This document shows, in pieces, positions 1 through 7,578 of a stretch of DNA of 64,000 nucleotides. The DNA is from Lachnospiraceae bacterium (GTDB lineage: Bacteria > Bacillota > Clostridia > Lachnospirales > Lachnospiraceae). Within the stretch, counting starts at the first letter, position 1. Each line of letters begins with the position of its first letter. The position numbers and the translations under genes are program-made. The stretch lies in the NCBI GenBank assembly GCA_017526985.1, contig JAFXQR010000179.1, positions 1 through 64,000 of the forward strand, in the 5' to 3' direction. The notes beneath the pieces are model-generated. The model made no database searches. It was not told the DNA's origin and saw only the letters and a program-made list of their open reading frames with translations.

Positions 1-135
1 ATCAAGAACAGGAACACCTTTCTGTTTGCAAGCATTGCACCTGCGCAGCAATTCACCAATGCGGAACCTTTTGAAAAAAACAGAAATTGTATTAAAAAGT
101 TCTTCATCCGCACGATTCTGTGATATAATGGACAT
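1..135 (-). CDS. Insertion-sequence transposase, N-terminal 45 residues (cut by window edge)
   Basis: Reading leftward from an ATG at 135, an open frame runs off the window. It begins MSIISQNRADEELFNTISVF and continues with FKRFRIGELLRRCNACKQKG, a style I recognise from the N-termini of IS4-like DDE transposases common in Lachnospiraceae. A GGAGG ribosome site lies on the minus strand at about 144-149, nine bases from the start. Only the N-terminus is visible, so no catalytic DDE residue can be checked. A palindrome at 173-192 (TTCCATT-n-AATGGAA) sits just upstream and may be part of the IS end or its promoter. It marks the left border of a recently acquired patch. Confidence 0.55.
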   Translation of the reverse strand, partial: MSIISQNRADEELFNTISVFFKRFRIGELLRRCNACKQKGVPVLD

Positions 136-302
136 GGCATAAATCCTCCGTTTTTTAATGGTTTCTGGACAATTCCATTATATCAAATGGAACGCATTTA
201 TGCCTTTTTATTTGCTAAAATATTGAATTTTCAAGGATCAGCACACCTTTTTGGTGTGGGAAGTTTTAGTAAAATAAGTCATAAAAATGTTGAAAATATG
301 TT

Positions 303-479
303 ATGAAAATAAGAGAGCTTCGAAATAAAACCGGTTTGTCACAATCGAAATTTGCGGCCCTGTTCTCTATTCCTGTTAATACGCTTCAGCAATGGGAACA
401 GGAACTAAGGACCCCGCCTTATTATGTTATTTATATGATGCGTGAAATACTGATCAGTAAAGGATATAAACTGGATTAA
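303..479 (+). CDS. Small helix-turn-helix (XRE/NadS-like) protein, 58 aa
   Basis: The 58-residue product contains a compact helix-turn-helix: KIRELRNKTGLSQSKFAALF followed by IPVNTLQQWEQELRTPP, the classic Xre pattern in which the second helix ends in xxWE. It lacks any effector domain, so it is a minimal DNA-binding protein of the kind found as an antitoxin or plasmid regulator. There is no strong Shine-Dalgarno sequence upstream. It lies between the IS end and an unrelated protein in an AT-rich stretch. No recognisable toxin partner is adjacent, so a toxin-antitoxin role is not claimed. Confidence 0.6.
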   Translation: MKIRELRNKTGLSQSKFAALFSIPVNTLQQWEQELRTPPYYVIYMMREILISKGYKLD

Positions 480-534
480 CAATTACAGGTAGTTGAAAGA
501 CCCTCCATTACAAACGAACAGGTAGGAGATAAAT

Positions 535-1107
535 ATGTCAAGAAATTATAATGCTATACATTACATTCAAGAGAATTTGGCTGAATATGATAAACATTTT
601 GTAGATGCGGTAATCAAAGCATTTAATACAATTCACGAAAAACAAGAACCAGACGGATGTCTTTCTACATCAGCAATTCTTTATATTGCAGCTAAAAAAT
701 ACGGTTATGATCCCGAATTGTGTTATGGCTGCTGTGAACTAGAAGAAAAGCAATTTTATCACGCATGGATTGAGATTAACAACACCGTTATAGATTTATC
801 AATATACGGAAACGTAAATTTTAGTCCATTTAGTTTATGGAACACAAAAATGGACGTTCCTTATATTGGTTCTTATTCTGATTCTGCAATAAAGTATGGG
901 AAGTATACCTTTGATGAAGATTATCGTATGTCACAAATATCTACAGTTGAGGGAAAATCCCTTGAACAGTATATGGATGGATTACCTCAAAATGCTATGT
1001 GGAAACTTGCTTGTAGATATTTAGACCTGGCCCTTTCTAAGCAAGTCATTGACGAATTAAGAAGTTACTGTAAAGATGTAGGCTTCAACAAAGCATCCCA
1101 ATATTAA
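535..1107 (+). CDS. Possible transglutaminase/papain-fold protein, 190 aa
   Basis: This 190-residue cytosolic protein shows a Cys...His...Asp order typical of transglutaminase-like or papain-like folds: DGCLSTSAIL near residue 41, then FYHAWIEIN near 75-83, then VIDLSIY about six residues later. That arrangement (nucleophile Cys at a helix start, HAW strand, D after a short turn) is known from bacterial transglutaminase-like proteins; the assignment is by pattern only. The gene starts at an ATG behind AGGTAGGAGATAAAT. Its base composition is clearly more AT-rich than the genes after 2 kb, in keeping with acquisition along with the neighbouring IS. Substrate unknown. It is flanked by a degenerate direct repeat (482-508 and 1109-1135). 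Confidence 0.4.
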   Translation: MSRNYNAIHYIQENLAEYDKHFVDAVIKAFNTIHEKQEPDGCLSTSAILYIAAKKYGYDPELCYGCCELEEKQFYHAWIEINNTVIDLSIYGNVNFSPFSLWNTKMDVPYIGSYSDSAIKYGKYTFDEDYRMSQISTVEGKSLEQYMDGLPQNAMWKLACRYLDLALSKQVIDELRSYCKDVGFNKASQY

Positions 1108-1181
1108 CAACCATAGGTAGTTAGAAGATCCTTCGTATCTCGGATATAATGCATATATCAAAAGATATGGAGGATCATTTT

Positions 1182-1409
1182 ATGAAAGAATATGTAAAAC
1201 CAATATTATCAGGGCTGTTTGCCGGGATCGGTCTTGGAGCTGTTGTCTATATCGGAGAACTGATAGCTACAGCACGCAGTGCTACGAGATTAAATGACCG
1301 GGACTGGACCGATCTCAAAGAGATTGTCCGTGGTTATCAGAACTTTGATGATGTTACTCTGCACAAAGGTACTACTACCGTGAGTGGAAGATGTTCTACC
1401 ATTATGTAA
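1182..1409 (+). CDS. Small single-pass membrane protein, 75 aa
   Basis: I place the start at 1182 rather than at the earlier in-frame ATG at 1149, because GGAGG at 1169-1173 is spaced correctly for 1182. The product has one hydrophobic segment, roughly residues 6-27 (PILSGLFAGIGLGAVVYIGE), then a polar tail of about 45 residues ending in a Cys-containing stretch. A TATAAT box at 1145-1150 could be an ordinary housekeeping -10 element for this gene and the regulator that follows 15 bases later. Function not recognised. Confidence 0.5.
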   Translation: MKEYVKPILSGLFAGIGLGAVVYIGELIATARSATRLNDRDWTDLKEIVRGYQNFDDVTLHKGTTTVSGRCSTIM

Positions 1410-1424
1410 GGAGGCTAGAGACCA

Positions 1425-1985
1425 ATGATAGGTTCACAGATCCGAAAATATAGAGAGAAACAAGGATTTTCCCAGCAGGAACTGGCGGACACTGTTCATG
1501 TCAGCCAGCAGACCATAAACAAGTGGGAGAATGGGTACGCTTTTCCCCAGGCGGATCGTCTGGAGGAAATCGCTGCGGTATTATGCTGTCCGGTATCGTT
1601 TTTGATCTATGAGGACAGTGATGATCTCTGTCATGCTGTCTTTATAGATAAAACGTCGGAATGGAAAGAAAAGCTGGAATCATTACGGAAGAAAGGTGCT
1701 CTCAGTATGGTGGAGAAATATGAGATATTCTTTCTTGAAGAAAAACTCTCCAGGAAGCGATGCGGATACTCCATGCTCTTTACGGATCGTGAGTATGAAC
1801 TGCTGAAAGGTATGCAGAGTATAAATCCGCATGTCTCTGCTGAACAATTTCTGAGCACCATTCGGGAAGGTATTTATTCCAGAATTACCCAACCGATGTC
1901 TTCGAAAGCCGAAGAAGGCTTTAAAATTATTCCGGCCACAACAGAAAATATAATGACCGCTCTTGAATTGTCTAACAATATTTAA
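1425..1985 (+). CDS. XRE-family transcriptional regulator, 186 aa
   Basis: Residues 1-62 form a full Xre helix-turn-helix (IGSQIRKYREKQGFSQQELA, then VSQQTINKWENG), a close match to Cro/CI-type DNA-binding domains. The remaining 120 residues are not recognised; they contain a charged segment and no obvious metal-binding or peptidase motif. It follows the small membrane protein by 15 bases behind AAGGAGGC, so the two are probably co-transcribed. A hairpin terminator at 2039-2070 closes the unit. Likely a regulator of the element or of the acquired patch; its operator is not identified. Confidence 0.75.
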   Translation: MIGSQIRKYREKQGFSQQELADTVHVSQQTINKWENGYAFPQADRLEEIAAVLCCPVSFLIYEDSDDLCHAVFIDKTSEWKEKLESLRKKGALSMVEKYEIFFLEEKLSRKRCGYSMLFTDREYELLKGMQSINPHVSAEQFLSTIREGIYSRITQPMSSKAEEGFKIIPATTENIMTALELSNNI

Positions 1986-2038
1986 TAAAAAGCAAAAAAA
2001 AGACCCCTTTATTATTTTGATAAAATGATTTGTTTAAC

Positions 2039-2070
2039 AGCCTTTGCCTTTACTGGCAAGGGCTTTTTCG
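2039..2070 (+). terminator. Intrinsic terminator
   Basis: A stem of ten pairs (AGCCTTTGCC with GGCAAGGGCT, one mismatch) is followed by TTTTTC. It ends the 1182-1985 transcript just before the first TTTTTCATAT promoter motif. Confidence 0.75.
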
Positions 2071-2080
2071 TTAAAAAAGT

Positions 2081-2090
2081 TTTTTCATAT
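2081..2090 (+). promoter_or_regulatory. TTTTTCATAT promoter motif (first of the family)
   Basis: This exact 10-mer lies 40 bp before the start of the 2130 gene. Across the window it recurs 28 times in the same position relative to genes on both strands, usually within TATTTTTCATATAAT-like surroundings; the 3' half overlaps a TATAAT-type -10 box and the 5' half is a T-tract. No constant -35 box is visible to me. Promoter function is inferred from position and conservation. Confidence 0.7.
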
Positions 2091-2129
2091 ATTATTGAAA
2101 AGTCGTATAAATAATAAGAGGTGATCGTT

Positions 2130-2396
2130 ATGGCAATCTTTCGTTCCGGAATGGCCGGAGCTCCTTTGATCGAGATCATTCGCCGGTTGGGCAATAAGAC
2201 CTATCCGCATATCGATATCGGCAGGATCCGCTTTGAGAATAACCAGGTGGTAAAGCAGGCTGCCTTCGAAAGCTGCTCTTATGATAGCAGTACCGGCGTG
2301 CTGACTCCGGGGAGTGGCGACGGTCATTCCCTAAATGACCTGTATGTAGCCTGGGAGGAGGGCACAGAGAACAACCTGAAAGTCTGGAAATGTTGA
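2130..2396 (+). CDS. Uncharacterised protein, 88 aa
   Basis: The start is set at the ATG at 2130, because AAGAGGTGA lies directly upstream; an in-frame GTG at 2121 is inside that ribosome site. The product is a small soluble protein beginning MAIFRSGMAGAPLIEIIRRL with a GDGHSLNDLYVAW segment near its C-terminus. It has no recognised motif. It is the first gene of a three-gene run (with the coiled-coil protein and the ATPase after it) under the motif at 2081. The spacing to the next gene is 13 bases. Confidence 0.6.
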   Translation: MAIFRSGMAGAPLIEIIRRLGNKTYPHIDIGRIRFENNQVVKQAAFESCSYDSSTGVLTPGSGDGHSLNDLYVAWEEGTENNLKVWKC

Positions 2397-2409
2397 TCGG
2401 GAGGAAACT

Positions 2410-2895
2410 ATGACCGGAAGAGAACTGTTGGAAGAAGAAATGCGGAAGCGTGGAGCAACCGAGAGCCAGATTAAATCAAAGACCTTTGCTCTTACGCTGG
2501 ATACAATAGCGCAGACGGATATCCATACCAAGGTGTACGAAGAAGAACAGCGCCTTATGGAACTGCAGAAAAAATGCCAGAGAGAGCAACACCGGCTGGA
2601 TAAGATAATGGAGCTGATAGACTCTTCCCGCAAAAGCCTGGATAGAAGCAGAGAAGAGCTGAAAGAAAAGGAGGACGCAATATCCTCTTATATCGATCGG
2701 TTCAATCGGAGTCTTGCAGAATGTGAGACCGCAGAAGGGCGGGACGCTATGCGGCGTACGCAGCTCTTTATGAATACGGTCAAGATCAACAATGATTACG
2801 ACAACACAGCGTTCATCAAAGGGCTGTCGATGATCCTAAGCAGCGGGCCGTTTGGTAATATGACAGATCTGCAGCGTGTAAGAGAAGATGATTAA
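2410..2895 (+). CDS. Coiled-coil protein, 161 aa
   Basis: Residues about 35-100 are strongly heptad-like and charged (EEEQRLMELQKKCQREQHRL, then SRKSLDRSREELKEKEDAI), predicting a long coiled coil. No enzymatic motif is present. It begins behind GGGAGGAAACT and is followed 24 bases later by a P-loop ATPase, so it may be a structural or partner subunit of that ATPase. Pairing a short coiled-coil protein with a small ABC/AAA-like ATPase recalls SMC-like or recombination accessory pairs, but nothing here proves that. Confidence 0.6.
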   Translation: MTGRELLEEEMRKRGATESQIKSKTFALTLDTIAQTDIHTKVYEEEQRLMELQKKCQREQHRLDKIMELIDSSRKSLDRSREELKEKEDAISSYIDRFNRSLAECETAEGRDAMRRTQLFMNTVKINNDYDNTAFIKGLSMILSSGPFGNMTDLQRVREDD

Positions 2896-2919
2896 ACCAT
2901 AGACAGTCAAGGAACTTTT

Positions 2920-3579
2920 ATGAGTTATACATTCACATTGGACAATAGCTACTACGGCGATAAGAAAGATACCGGATTCCATACGGTACTGTATCGCAAA
3001 AAGACGATCACTCTGGAGCCGGGACTGACGGTATTGGTTGGATGTAACGGCAGCGGGAAGACGACGTTTTTGAATCAGCTAAAAGATTATCTGCGTATGG
3101 ATAATAAGAAGCGTCTGGAATATGACAACCTGGTGGATGGCGGGAGTAACGCCAGAGGAATGTTTGCCTGGACCGGCAATATGGAGGCGCTTTCTGCCGC
3201 ATGCTGCTCTTCCGAAGGAGAGAATATCGATCAGAACCTTGGTCGATTCGCCGGGAAGATCGGTAATTTTGTCCGGAAATATATGAAAGAGGAGAAAGAA
3301 CTCTTTCTTTTGTTTGATGCTTCCGATTCCGGGCTGTCGATCGATCATATCGTATCTTTCCGTAAAGACCTGGTGGATTTTATCGTGGATGATCTAAAGA
3401 AAAAGGGAATTGATGCTTATTTTGTTGTGTCAGCCAATTCTTTCGAAATGGCAAGAGATGCGAGATGTCTGGATGTGCATAATGGCAGGTATTTGTCTTT
3501 TAAAGACTACGAGGACTATCGTGCTTTTATCTTAAAATCCAGACAGCAAAAGGATAAGCGTTATGGCTGGAAATCATAA
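2920..3579 (+). CDS. ABC/AAA-like P-loop ATPase, 219 aa
   Basis: A Walker A motif GCNGSGKTT is at residues 41-49 within a GLTVLVGCNGSGKTTFLNQL context typical of ABC/RecF-SMC-like ATPases. A Walker B-like strand LFLLFDASDSG follows near residues 128-138, with D replacing the usual catalytic E directly after the Asp-containing strand. No transmembrane segments and no clear LSGGQ signature are seen. It is the third gene of the 2130 run. It probably hydrolyses ATP in a soluble complex, perhaps with the coiled-coil protein just upstream. A second small ATPase of similar size is encoded at 13782. Confidence 0.7.
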   Translation: MSYTFTLDNSYYGDKKDTGFHTVLYRKKTITLEPGLTVLVGCNGSGKTTFLNQLKDYLRMDNKKRLEYDNLVDGGSNARGMFAWTGNMEALSAACCSSEGENIDQNLGRFAGKIGNFVRKYMKEEKELFLLFDASDSGLSIDHIVSFRKDLVDFIVDDLKKKGIDAYFVVSANSFEMARDARCLDVHNGRYLSFKDYEDYRAFILKSRQQKDKRYGWKS

Positions 3580-3599
3580 CAGATGTGATTATTCAAGCT

Positions 3600-3609
3600 T
3601 TTTTCATAT
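3600..3609 (+). promoter_or_regulatory. TTTTTCATAT motif, upstream copy of a tandem pair
   Basis: Two copies of the motif lie 39 bp apart (3600 and 3639) upstream of the small gene at 3701. This is the only tandem same-strand pair in the window. Confidence 0.6.
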
Positions 3610-3638
3610 AATATCAGATGGGCAGCCTGATTTTTCTA

Positions 3639-3648
3639 TTTTTCATAT
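3639..3648 (+). promoter_or_regulatory. TTTTTCATAT motif, downstream copy of a tandem pair
   Basis: It ends 52 bp before the ATG at 3701, the usual spacing for this family, so it is the more likely functional copy. Confidence 0.65.
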
Positions 3649-3700
3649 ATCTATAAAAAAATCCCTTTTCGGATTTGTGTTCCTATGGAGGAGTCAATTT

Positions 3701-3946
3701 ATGAATAGTCATACAACTGCACATGACTTTAATTCTGTTTTAAATAACATCATAGATGAAAGGTTTCCAAATACGGAAAGATATATAGTGTCAGGCGGTG
3801 ATTACTTTAAAGACGTGATAATTGAGCTAAGAGAATCCGGCAAAGAATTAAGATATTCCCCATATGAGCTATTTGAAAAGTCACAGAATTATGAGGAAAC
3901 TATTGAAGAATTCATTGTGCATTGGCAGACAATGTTGCAACAATAG
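3701..3946 (+). CDS. Uncharacterised small acidic protein, 81 aa
   Basis: The chosen ATG at 3701 has TGGAGGAG eight bases upstream; the longer in-frame extension back to 3563 would run through the promoter motifs. The product (MNSHTTAHDFNSVLNNIIDE onward) is soluble and mildly acidic, with no motif I recognise. It is followed after 57 bases by a small Cys-rich protein. Confidence 0.55.
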   Translation: MNSHTTAHDFNSVLNNIIDERFPNTERYIVSGGDYFKDVIIELRESGKELRYSPYELFEKSQNYEETIEEFIVHWQTMLQQ

Positions 3947-4003
3947 GAACATTTTTCCGAAAAGGGAGATAAAAAATAAGGTTGGTAAAGAAAAGGAGTC
4001 GCT

Positions 4004-4186
4004 ATGGCAGATGAAAAGAAAAGATGTTCAGACTGTTATTATGCGCAGGATGGCATATGTCTTTGTGGAGAATCTCCGAAGTACAACAAATTTACTCTAT
4101 TGATCTTTAAGGGGTGTGATTGCTTTGCTACCCGCCAAAGAAGACAAGAGGAAAAGAAAGAAGAGGAAGTAGCTGATGGCAAGTAA
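4004..4186 (+). CDS. Small Cys-rich, possible zinc-binding protein, 60 aa
   Basis: The 60-residue protein has CSDCYYAQDGICLCGES near its N-terminus and a later CDC (FKGCDCFA), giving six cysteines in the first 45 residues. Spacing CxxC...CxC...CxC suggests one zinc-binding knuckle. The C-terminus is highly charged (RQRRQEEKKEEEVADGK). It overlaps the start of the RNase H gene by 11 bases, so the two are translationally coupled. Binding of nucleic acid is plausible but not shown. Confidence 0.6.
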   Translation: MADEKKRCSDCYYAQDGICLCGESPKYNKFTLLIFKGCDCFATRQRRQEEKKEEEVADGK

Positions 4187-4886
4187 ATACTATGCGGTAA
4201 AGGTAGGATTAGCCCCGGGGATCTATCAGAGCTGGGCGGAATGTGAGGCCCAGGTAAAAGGTTATCCCGGCGCTCTATTTAAGAGTTTTGCATCCGAGGC
4301 TGAGGCAGCGGCTTATCTTGGTGTTTTGGAAGCACAGAAGGATGCCGCACCTGCAGAGAGTGATAAGGACTGTGTGATTGCCTATGTGGATGGCAGCTAC
4401 AATGCAGAAACCAACTGGTATGGCTATGGCGTATATCTGTATACGGAAGATAAGGCGAAAGAGCATATTTTTATCGGAAACGGAGAGTGTAAGTTTGATG
4501 GCCGGAATATCGAGGGTGAGGTTGCTGCAGCAATATGCGCTCTGAAGAAGGCAAAAGAACTCGGGTTCAAGAAGGTCCTGCTCTACCACGACTACCAGGG
4601 GATCGGATCCTGGGGCAATAAGGAGTGGAAGCGGAATAAGGAATACACCAGCGAGTATGCGGACTTTGTGCATGGTATCCGGGATAGCGGGATTGAAGTA
4701 GAGTTTAAGCACGTACACGGGCATACCGGCGATGAAGGTAATGAGATCGTAGATAAACTGGCAAAGATCGGCTGCAGTGTATCACTTACAGCATCGGAGA
4801 GGGAGTTTATTGAGCGGCTGAAAGATGTCCCCGGCTATCCGGAGGAGCTGTTGCAGGATGCGGAAGACGAAATCCAGATCAGATAA
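4176..4886 (+). CDS. rnhA: Ribonuclease H with N-terminal RNA-hybrid-binding domain, 236 aa
   Basis: Residues 1-50 match the RNase HI N-terminal (caulimovirus-viroplasmin-like) domain: YYAVKVGLAPGIYQSWAECE with FKSFASEAEAAAYL. The catalytic RNase H fold follows: YVDGS (Asp72), NIEGEV (Glu115), YHDYQGI (Asp139) and GNEIVDKLA (Asp193), so all four metal ligands are present. It degrades the RNA strand of RNA-DNA hybrids. On a plasmid this would clear primers or R-loops during replication. It is coupled to the Cys-rich protein upstream and is followed by a strong terminator at 4918. The C-terminal tail (residues 200-236) is extra to the core. Confidence 0.9.
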   Translation: MASKYYAVKVGLAPGIYQSWAECEAQVKGYPGALFKSFASEAEAAAYLGVLEAQKDAAPAESDKDCVIAYVDGSYNAETNWYGYGVYLYTEDKAKEHIFIGNGECKFDGRNIEGEVAAAICALKKAKELGFKKVLLYHDYQGIGSWGNKEWKRNKEYTSEYADFVHGIRDSGIEVEFKHVHGHTGDEGNEIVDKLAKIGCSVSLTASEREFIERLKDVPGYPEELLQDAEDEIQIR

Positions 4887-4917
4887 AACCAAATCAGATA
4901 AAATGATCGCTGTTAGA

Positions 4918-4948
4918 GATCCTGCAGAGATTGCAGGGTCTTTTTTTA
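4918..4948 (+). terminator. Intrinsic terminator
   Basis: GATCCTGC pairs with GCAGGGTC around a seven-base loop, followed by seven T. It ends the RNase H transcript. Confidence 0.8.
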
Positions 4949-4961
4949 TAGGAATTTTTTA

Positions 4962-4971
4962 TTTTTCATAT
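4962..4971 (+). promoter_or_regulatory. TTTTTCATAT promoter motif
   Basis: Lies 14 bp after the RNase H terminator T-tract and 41 bp before the ATG at 5013. Confidence 0.7.
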
Positions 4972-5012
4972 AATATAACAATATATTGTGATAAAGGAGT
5001 CCTTAAACCACA

Positions 5013-5396
5013 ATGGATGACAAAAACAGTAATGATCTTAAAAAAGGAAAGAATATGCTTATCAGTATGGCGCTCGCAGTCGGTGCAGTCTGCTGGCTGT
5101 ATTATGGCAGCACTCCTGCAAAAACCGAAAATACAGAGGAGCAACCAGAGGTATCCGCAGAAGAAGAGCAGGTTTCTGAAGAAACAGAGGATTTTCAATA
5201 TTTTACTCCGGCGGCAGAACAAAACAGTGTTTTATCCGCAAGACATAAGATTGATACAGAGTCTGGGTACTCGGTTCTTACAATTGACGGGGTTTGTTAT
5301 CTGGTTTATGAATCCGGATACGGAGCGGCACACAGTGTTGCGGTAACTCCGATGTATAATGCCGACGGGACGATAAAAACGGAGGAAGAAAAATGA
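5013..5396 (+). CDS. Membrane-anchored extracytoplasmic protein, 127 aa
   Basis: A short charged N-terminus is followed by one hydrophobic segment (NMLISMALAVGAVCWLYYG, about residues 15-34) and an acidic linker rich in Glu (about 36-65), then a compact C-terminal domain with SGYSVLTIDGVCYLVYESGY. This is the layout of a signal-anchored surface protein. The ATG at 5013 follows AAAGGAGTCC. The stop overlaps the next start (ATGA), so it is coupled to the RuvC-like nuclease although the functions look unrelated. Confidence 0.6.
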   Translation: MDDKNSNDLKKGKNMLISMALAVGAVCWLYYGSTPAKTENTEEQPEVSAEEEQVSEETEDFQYFTPAAEQNSVLSARHKIDTESGYSVLTIDGVCYLVYESGYGAAHSVAVTPMYNADGTIKTEEEK

Positions 5397-5974
5397 AATA
5401 TATTGCGATGATCGACCCCAGCACGACCAGTACCGGCGTTGCGGTATTTCAGGAAAATTATGAATTAGAAGAGGTTTTTGTTTTAGAGGACTGCCGGAAG
5501 TTAAAGAAGCCGGCAAAGATGAGTAAAGCCGCTGCAAAAGAGCTACGGCACCAGATCATGGAATCCAGGGTGCTGGATATGATCAAACACCTGAATTGGA
5601 TCATGAATAAGTATCATCCGGAGAAGATCGTGATGGAAGATTCTTATTCTGATAAGGATCCGTATGCCTATAAGATGCTCTGCAGGCTGCAGGGAACAAT
5701 GCTGGAATATGCCATCCAGAATGATATCCCGATCTACTTCCGTTCTCCGAGTTCCTGGAGATCCCCTCTTGGGATCAAGCTGGTAAAAGAGGATGGAACC
5801 CACAATAAGCGGCCGGATTTTAAACGCCTTGCTGTACAGATGGTAGAAGAGCGTTTTGATATGACTGTGAAAGATGATATTGCAGAAGCGATCTGCATGG
5901 GTTTAAGCGAGAAGATCCGTGAAGAACAGGGGAATGCTTTCAGCGATGCCGGTTTTGTTGGATCACCTTTCTGA
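5393..5974 (+). CDS. RuvC-like Holliday-junction resolvase family protein, 193 aa
   Basis: The fold begins with YIAMIDPSTTSTGVAVF (Asp8), the first acidic strand of the RuvC/RNase H superfamily. EKIVMEDSY supplies Glu82 and VKDDIAEAICMG supplies Asp161/162, which completes the expected D-E-DD set. The length fits phage- and plasmid-type RuvC-like resolvases. Such enzymes cut four-way junctions formed in recombination or replication restart. The start is coupled to the upstream membrane protein. A transposase-like use of the fold cannot be excluded, but no target-recognition domain is present. Confidence 0.7.
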   Translation: MKYIAMIDPSTTSTGVAVFQENYELEEVFVLEDCRKLKKPAKMSKAAAKELRHQIMESRVLDMIKHLNWIMNKYHPEKIVMEDSYSDKDPYAYKMLCRLQGTMLEYAIQNDIPIYFRSPSSWRSPLGIKLVKEDGTHNKRPDFKRLAVQMVEERFDMTVKDDIAEAICMGLSEKIREEQGNAFSDAGFVGSPF

Positions 5975-6026
5975 AAAAGTTGACAGTATGTAGTTGTTTA
6001 CGATATCATTATGTGGTTAAATATTA

Positions 6027-6036
6027 TTTTTCATAT
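6027..6036 (+). promoter_or_regulatory. TTTTTCATAT promoter motif
   Basis: Occurs in the context GGTTAAATATTATTTTTCAT, almost the same 20 bases as the copy at 46599. It lies 89 bp before the membrane-protein ATG at 6126. Confidence 0.65.
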
Positions 6037-6125
6037 ATAGATAGAAAACAAGAACAGACCACAAAATATTGAGGAAGGGCAATATCTTGGTGGCCTGCCA
6101 CTTACAGGAAGAGAGGTACAAAGTT

Positions 6126-6605
6126 ATGGAACAAAGATCTGAATATCATCGTTGTTATTCCCACGGAATCCTGTTAAGCCTTCTTGCAGGCTTCCCGTTC
6201 TGGTATGTAGTGGAGTCTATCGGCCAGGCATTCGGTATCGAAAAGCTGGCGAACTACGGAGCTTATTTCGCACTGCCGTTTGCAGGCGATAAATTCCAGG
6301 GTATTAAGCTCGGCGCTGCTACTGCGCTGGCATTCGTGATCCTGACCGGGATCCTTTACCACCTGGCAAATTCGGCGATCGGCGCAAGCACTAACGACGC
6401 ATTTCTGGTACAGCCGATGTTCATCTTTGCGGCATTCAGGACGGCGATCCTGCCGCTTGCGATCTGTACACAGCTCTTCTCCTGGATCGGGGACTTAACC
6501 GGTCTGGAAAAGATGATGCAGTATAAGGTATTTACTATCGTCGGCCTGGTAGTCGGCGTCGCAACCTACATTATCCTTCGTAAAAAAGGTGATGTATTCG
6601 ACTAA
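6126..6605 (+). CDS. Polytopic membrane protein, 159 aa
   Basis: I prefer the ATG at 6126 (GAGAGG upstream) over an in-frame TTG at 6069. The protein has about four hydrophobic helices: around GILLSLLAGFPFWYVVESIG, then GAATALAFVILTGILYHLA, then MFIFAAFRTAILPLAICTQL, then FTIVGLVVGVATYIILR. It has no pore or transporter signature I recognise. It stands alone between a promoter motif and a terminator at 6646, so it is probably transcribed by itself. Possible roles include a channel component or an exclusion protein of the element. Confidence 0.6.
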   Translation: MEQRSEYHRCYSHGILLSLLAGFPFWYVVESIGQAFGIEKLANYGAYFALPFAGDKFQGIKLGAATALAFVILTGILYHLANSAIGASTNDAFLVQPMFIFAAFRTAILPLAICTQLFSWIGDLTGLEKMMQYKVFTIVGLVVGVATYIILRKKGDVFD

Positions 6606-6645
6606 ACAAAGCCTCCTAAATACTCTAAATACACTTTACGAAGAG

Positions 6646-6680
6646 CATCCTGATCTTTCATAAGAGCAGGATGTTTTTCT
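6646..6680 (+). terminator. Intrinsic terminator
   Basis: CATCCTG pairs with CAGGATG around an AT-rich loop and is followed by TTTTTCTTTT. Confidence 0.75.
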
Positions 6681-6715
6681 TTTGCTTGTCATTATTGGTT
6701 TTTTGAGAAAAATCT

Positions 6716-6725
6716 TTTTTCATAT
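6716..6725 (+). promoter_or_regulatory. TTTTTCATAT promoter motif
   Basis: Followed directly by AATAG; 44 bp before the ATG at 6770 and heading the phosphatase-Thg1-VirB4 run. Confidence 0.7.
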
Positions 6726-6769
6726 AATAGCAGATGCCTTAAAATAACAAAGAAGGGTGAGAGGTTGTT

Positions 6770-7567
6770 ATGAACTATTTTACATCAGGGATCCACGGCG
6801 ATCTGAATCTGTATAAAGAACTGAAGAAGATGGCTGCTTCAGATCCGGACAACCATCTCTGGATTGTCGGCGATATTCTGGATGGAAACACATCGCATCC
6901 GGAATACGGTATGGAAATCCTAAAAGATATCTACCGCACTCCGAATGTGTCCCTGATACTTGGGGATCACGAGTATGCGCATGCTATGCGGGTATTCTCC
7001 CTGTCTTCGGACAATCCTTCCAGAGCAGAGGAGTGGGAAGACTTCCTGCTTTCCTCTATGGAGGTATCCGGAAAACCGTTCATGGACTTTTTGGATGGAC
7101 TCTCAGAAAGCGATCTGGAGGATTTTGCCAGAATGCTGATGGAGACAGAAGCAACAGAGATGATCCGTATCGGAAAACGGCTGGTTTATATGTGCCACGG
7201 AGCTCCTGCTCTTCGGAGCTTTAGCAAAGGCGGCAGTATGGAATGGCAGTTTAACGTGATCAACGACCGGATCTATACAGACTTTGATTATACCGTAGCG
7301 ATCGGATCGGACTCCAGGATCGGGGTTTATACAAAGAAACTCGGCGGAGAACTGGATCTGAAGAAGGCGATCATCGTGACCGGCCAGACTCCGATCGAGA
7401 CGCTGGAAGAAGACGGAGTGCCTAAGATGGATGGGCTGTATTACGACAACCGGAAGTTCTGTCTGAACCAGGGGCGCACTGCAGACGACACAGAGAATGG
7501 TGATGTGACAGAAAAATGGACCGTTCTTGGGATCGATTCCGCAGGATTTATTACAGAAGAATTATAA
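6770..7567 (+). CDS. PPP-type metallophosphatase-like protein with degenerate metal site, 265 aa
   Basis: The order of motifs matches bacterial PPP-family phosphatases: YFTSGIHGDLNLYKEL (residues 3-18), WIVGDILDG (31-39), LILGDHEYA, MCHGAPAL, and VTGQTPIETL near the C-terminus. However, the first metal ligand, normally Asp in the D-x-H motif, is Gly7 (codon GGG), and the usual GNHE Asn is Asp (GDHE). The enzyme may therefore be inactive or act with a changed metal site. It sits 11 bases before the Thg1-like gene. The family normally hydrolyses phosphoesters (for example PrpE or ApaH-type substrates); the substrate here is unknown. Confidence 0.65.
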   Translation: MNYFTSGIHGDLNLYKELKKMAASDPDNHLWIVGDILDGNTSHPEYGMEILKDIYRTPNVSLILGDHEYAHAMRVFSLSSDNPSRAEEWEDFLLSSMEVSGKPFMDFLDGLSESDLEDFARMLMETEATEMIRIGKRLVYMCHGAPALRSFSKGGSMEWQFNVINDRIYTDFDYTVAIGSDSRIGVYTKKLGGELDLKKAIIVTGQTPIETLEEDGVPKMDGLYYDNRKFCLNQGRTADDTENGDVTEKWTVLGIDSAGFITEEL

Positions 7568-7578
7568 GAGGGGGCAAT

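Noticed and set aside
5393..5974. IscB/TnpB-like RNA-guided nuclease
   Set aside because: The protein is a stand-alone RuvC-like fold of normal resolvase length, with no HNH or RNA-binding domain and no obvious guide RNA next to it.
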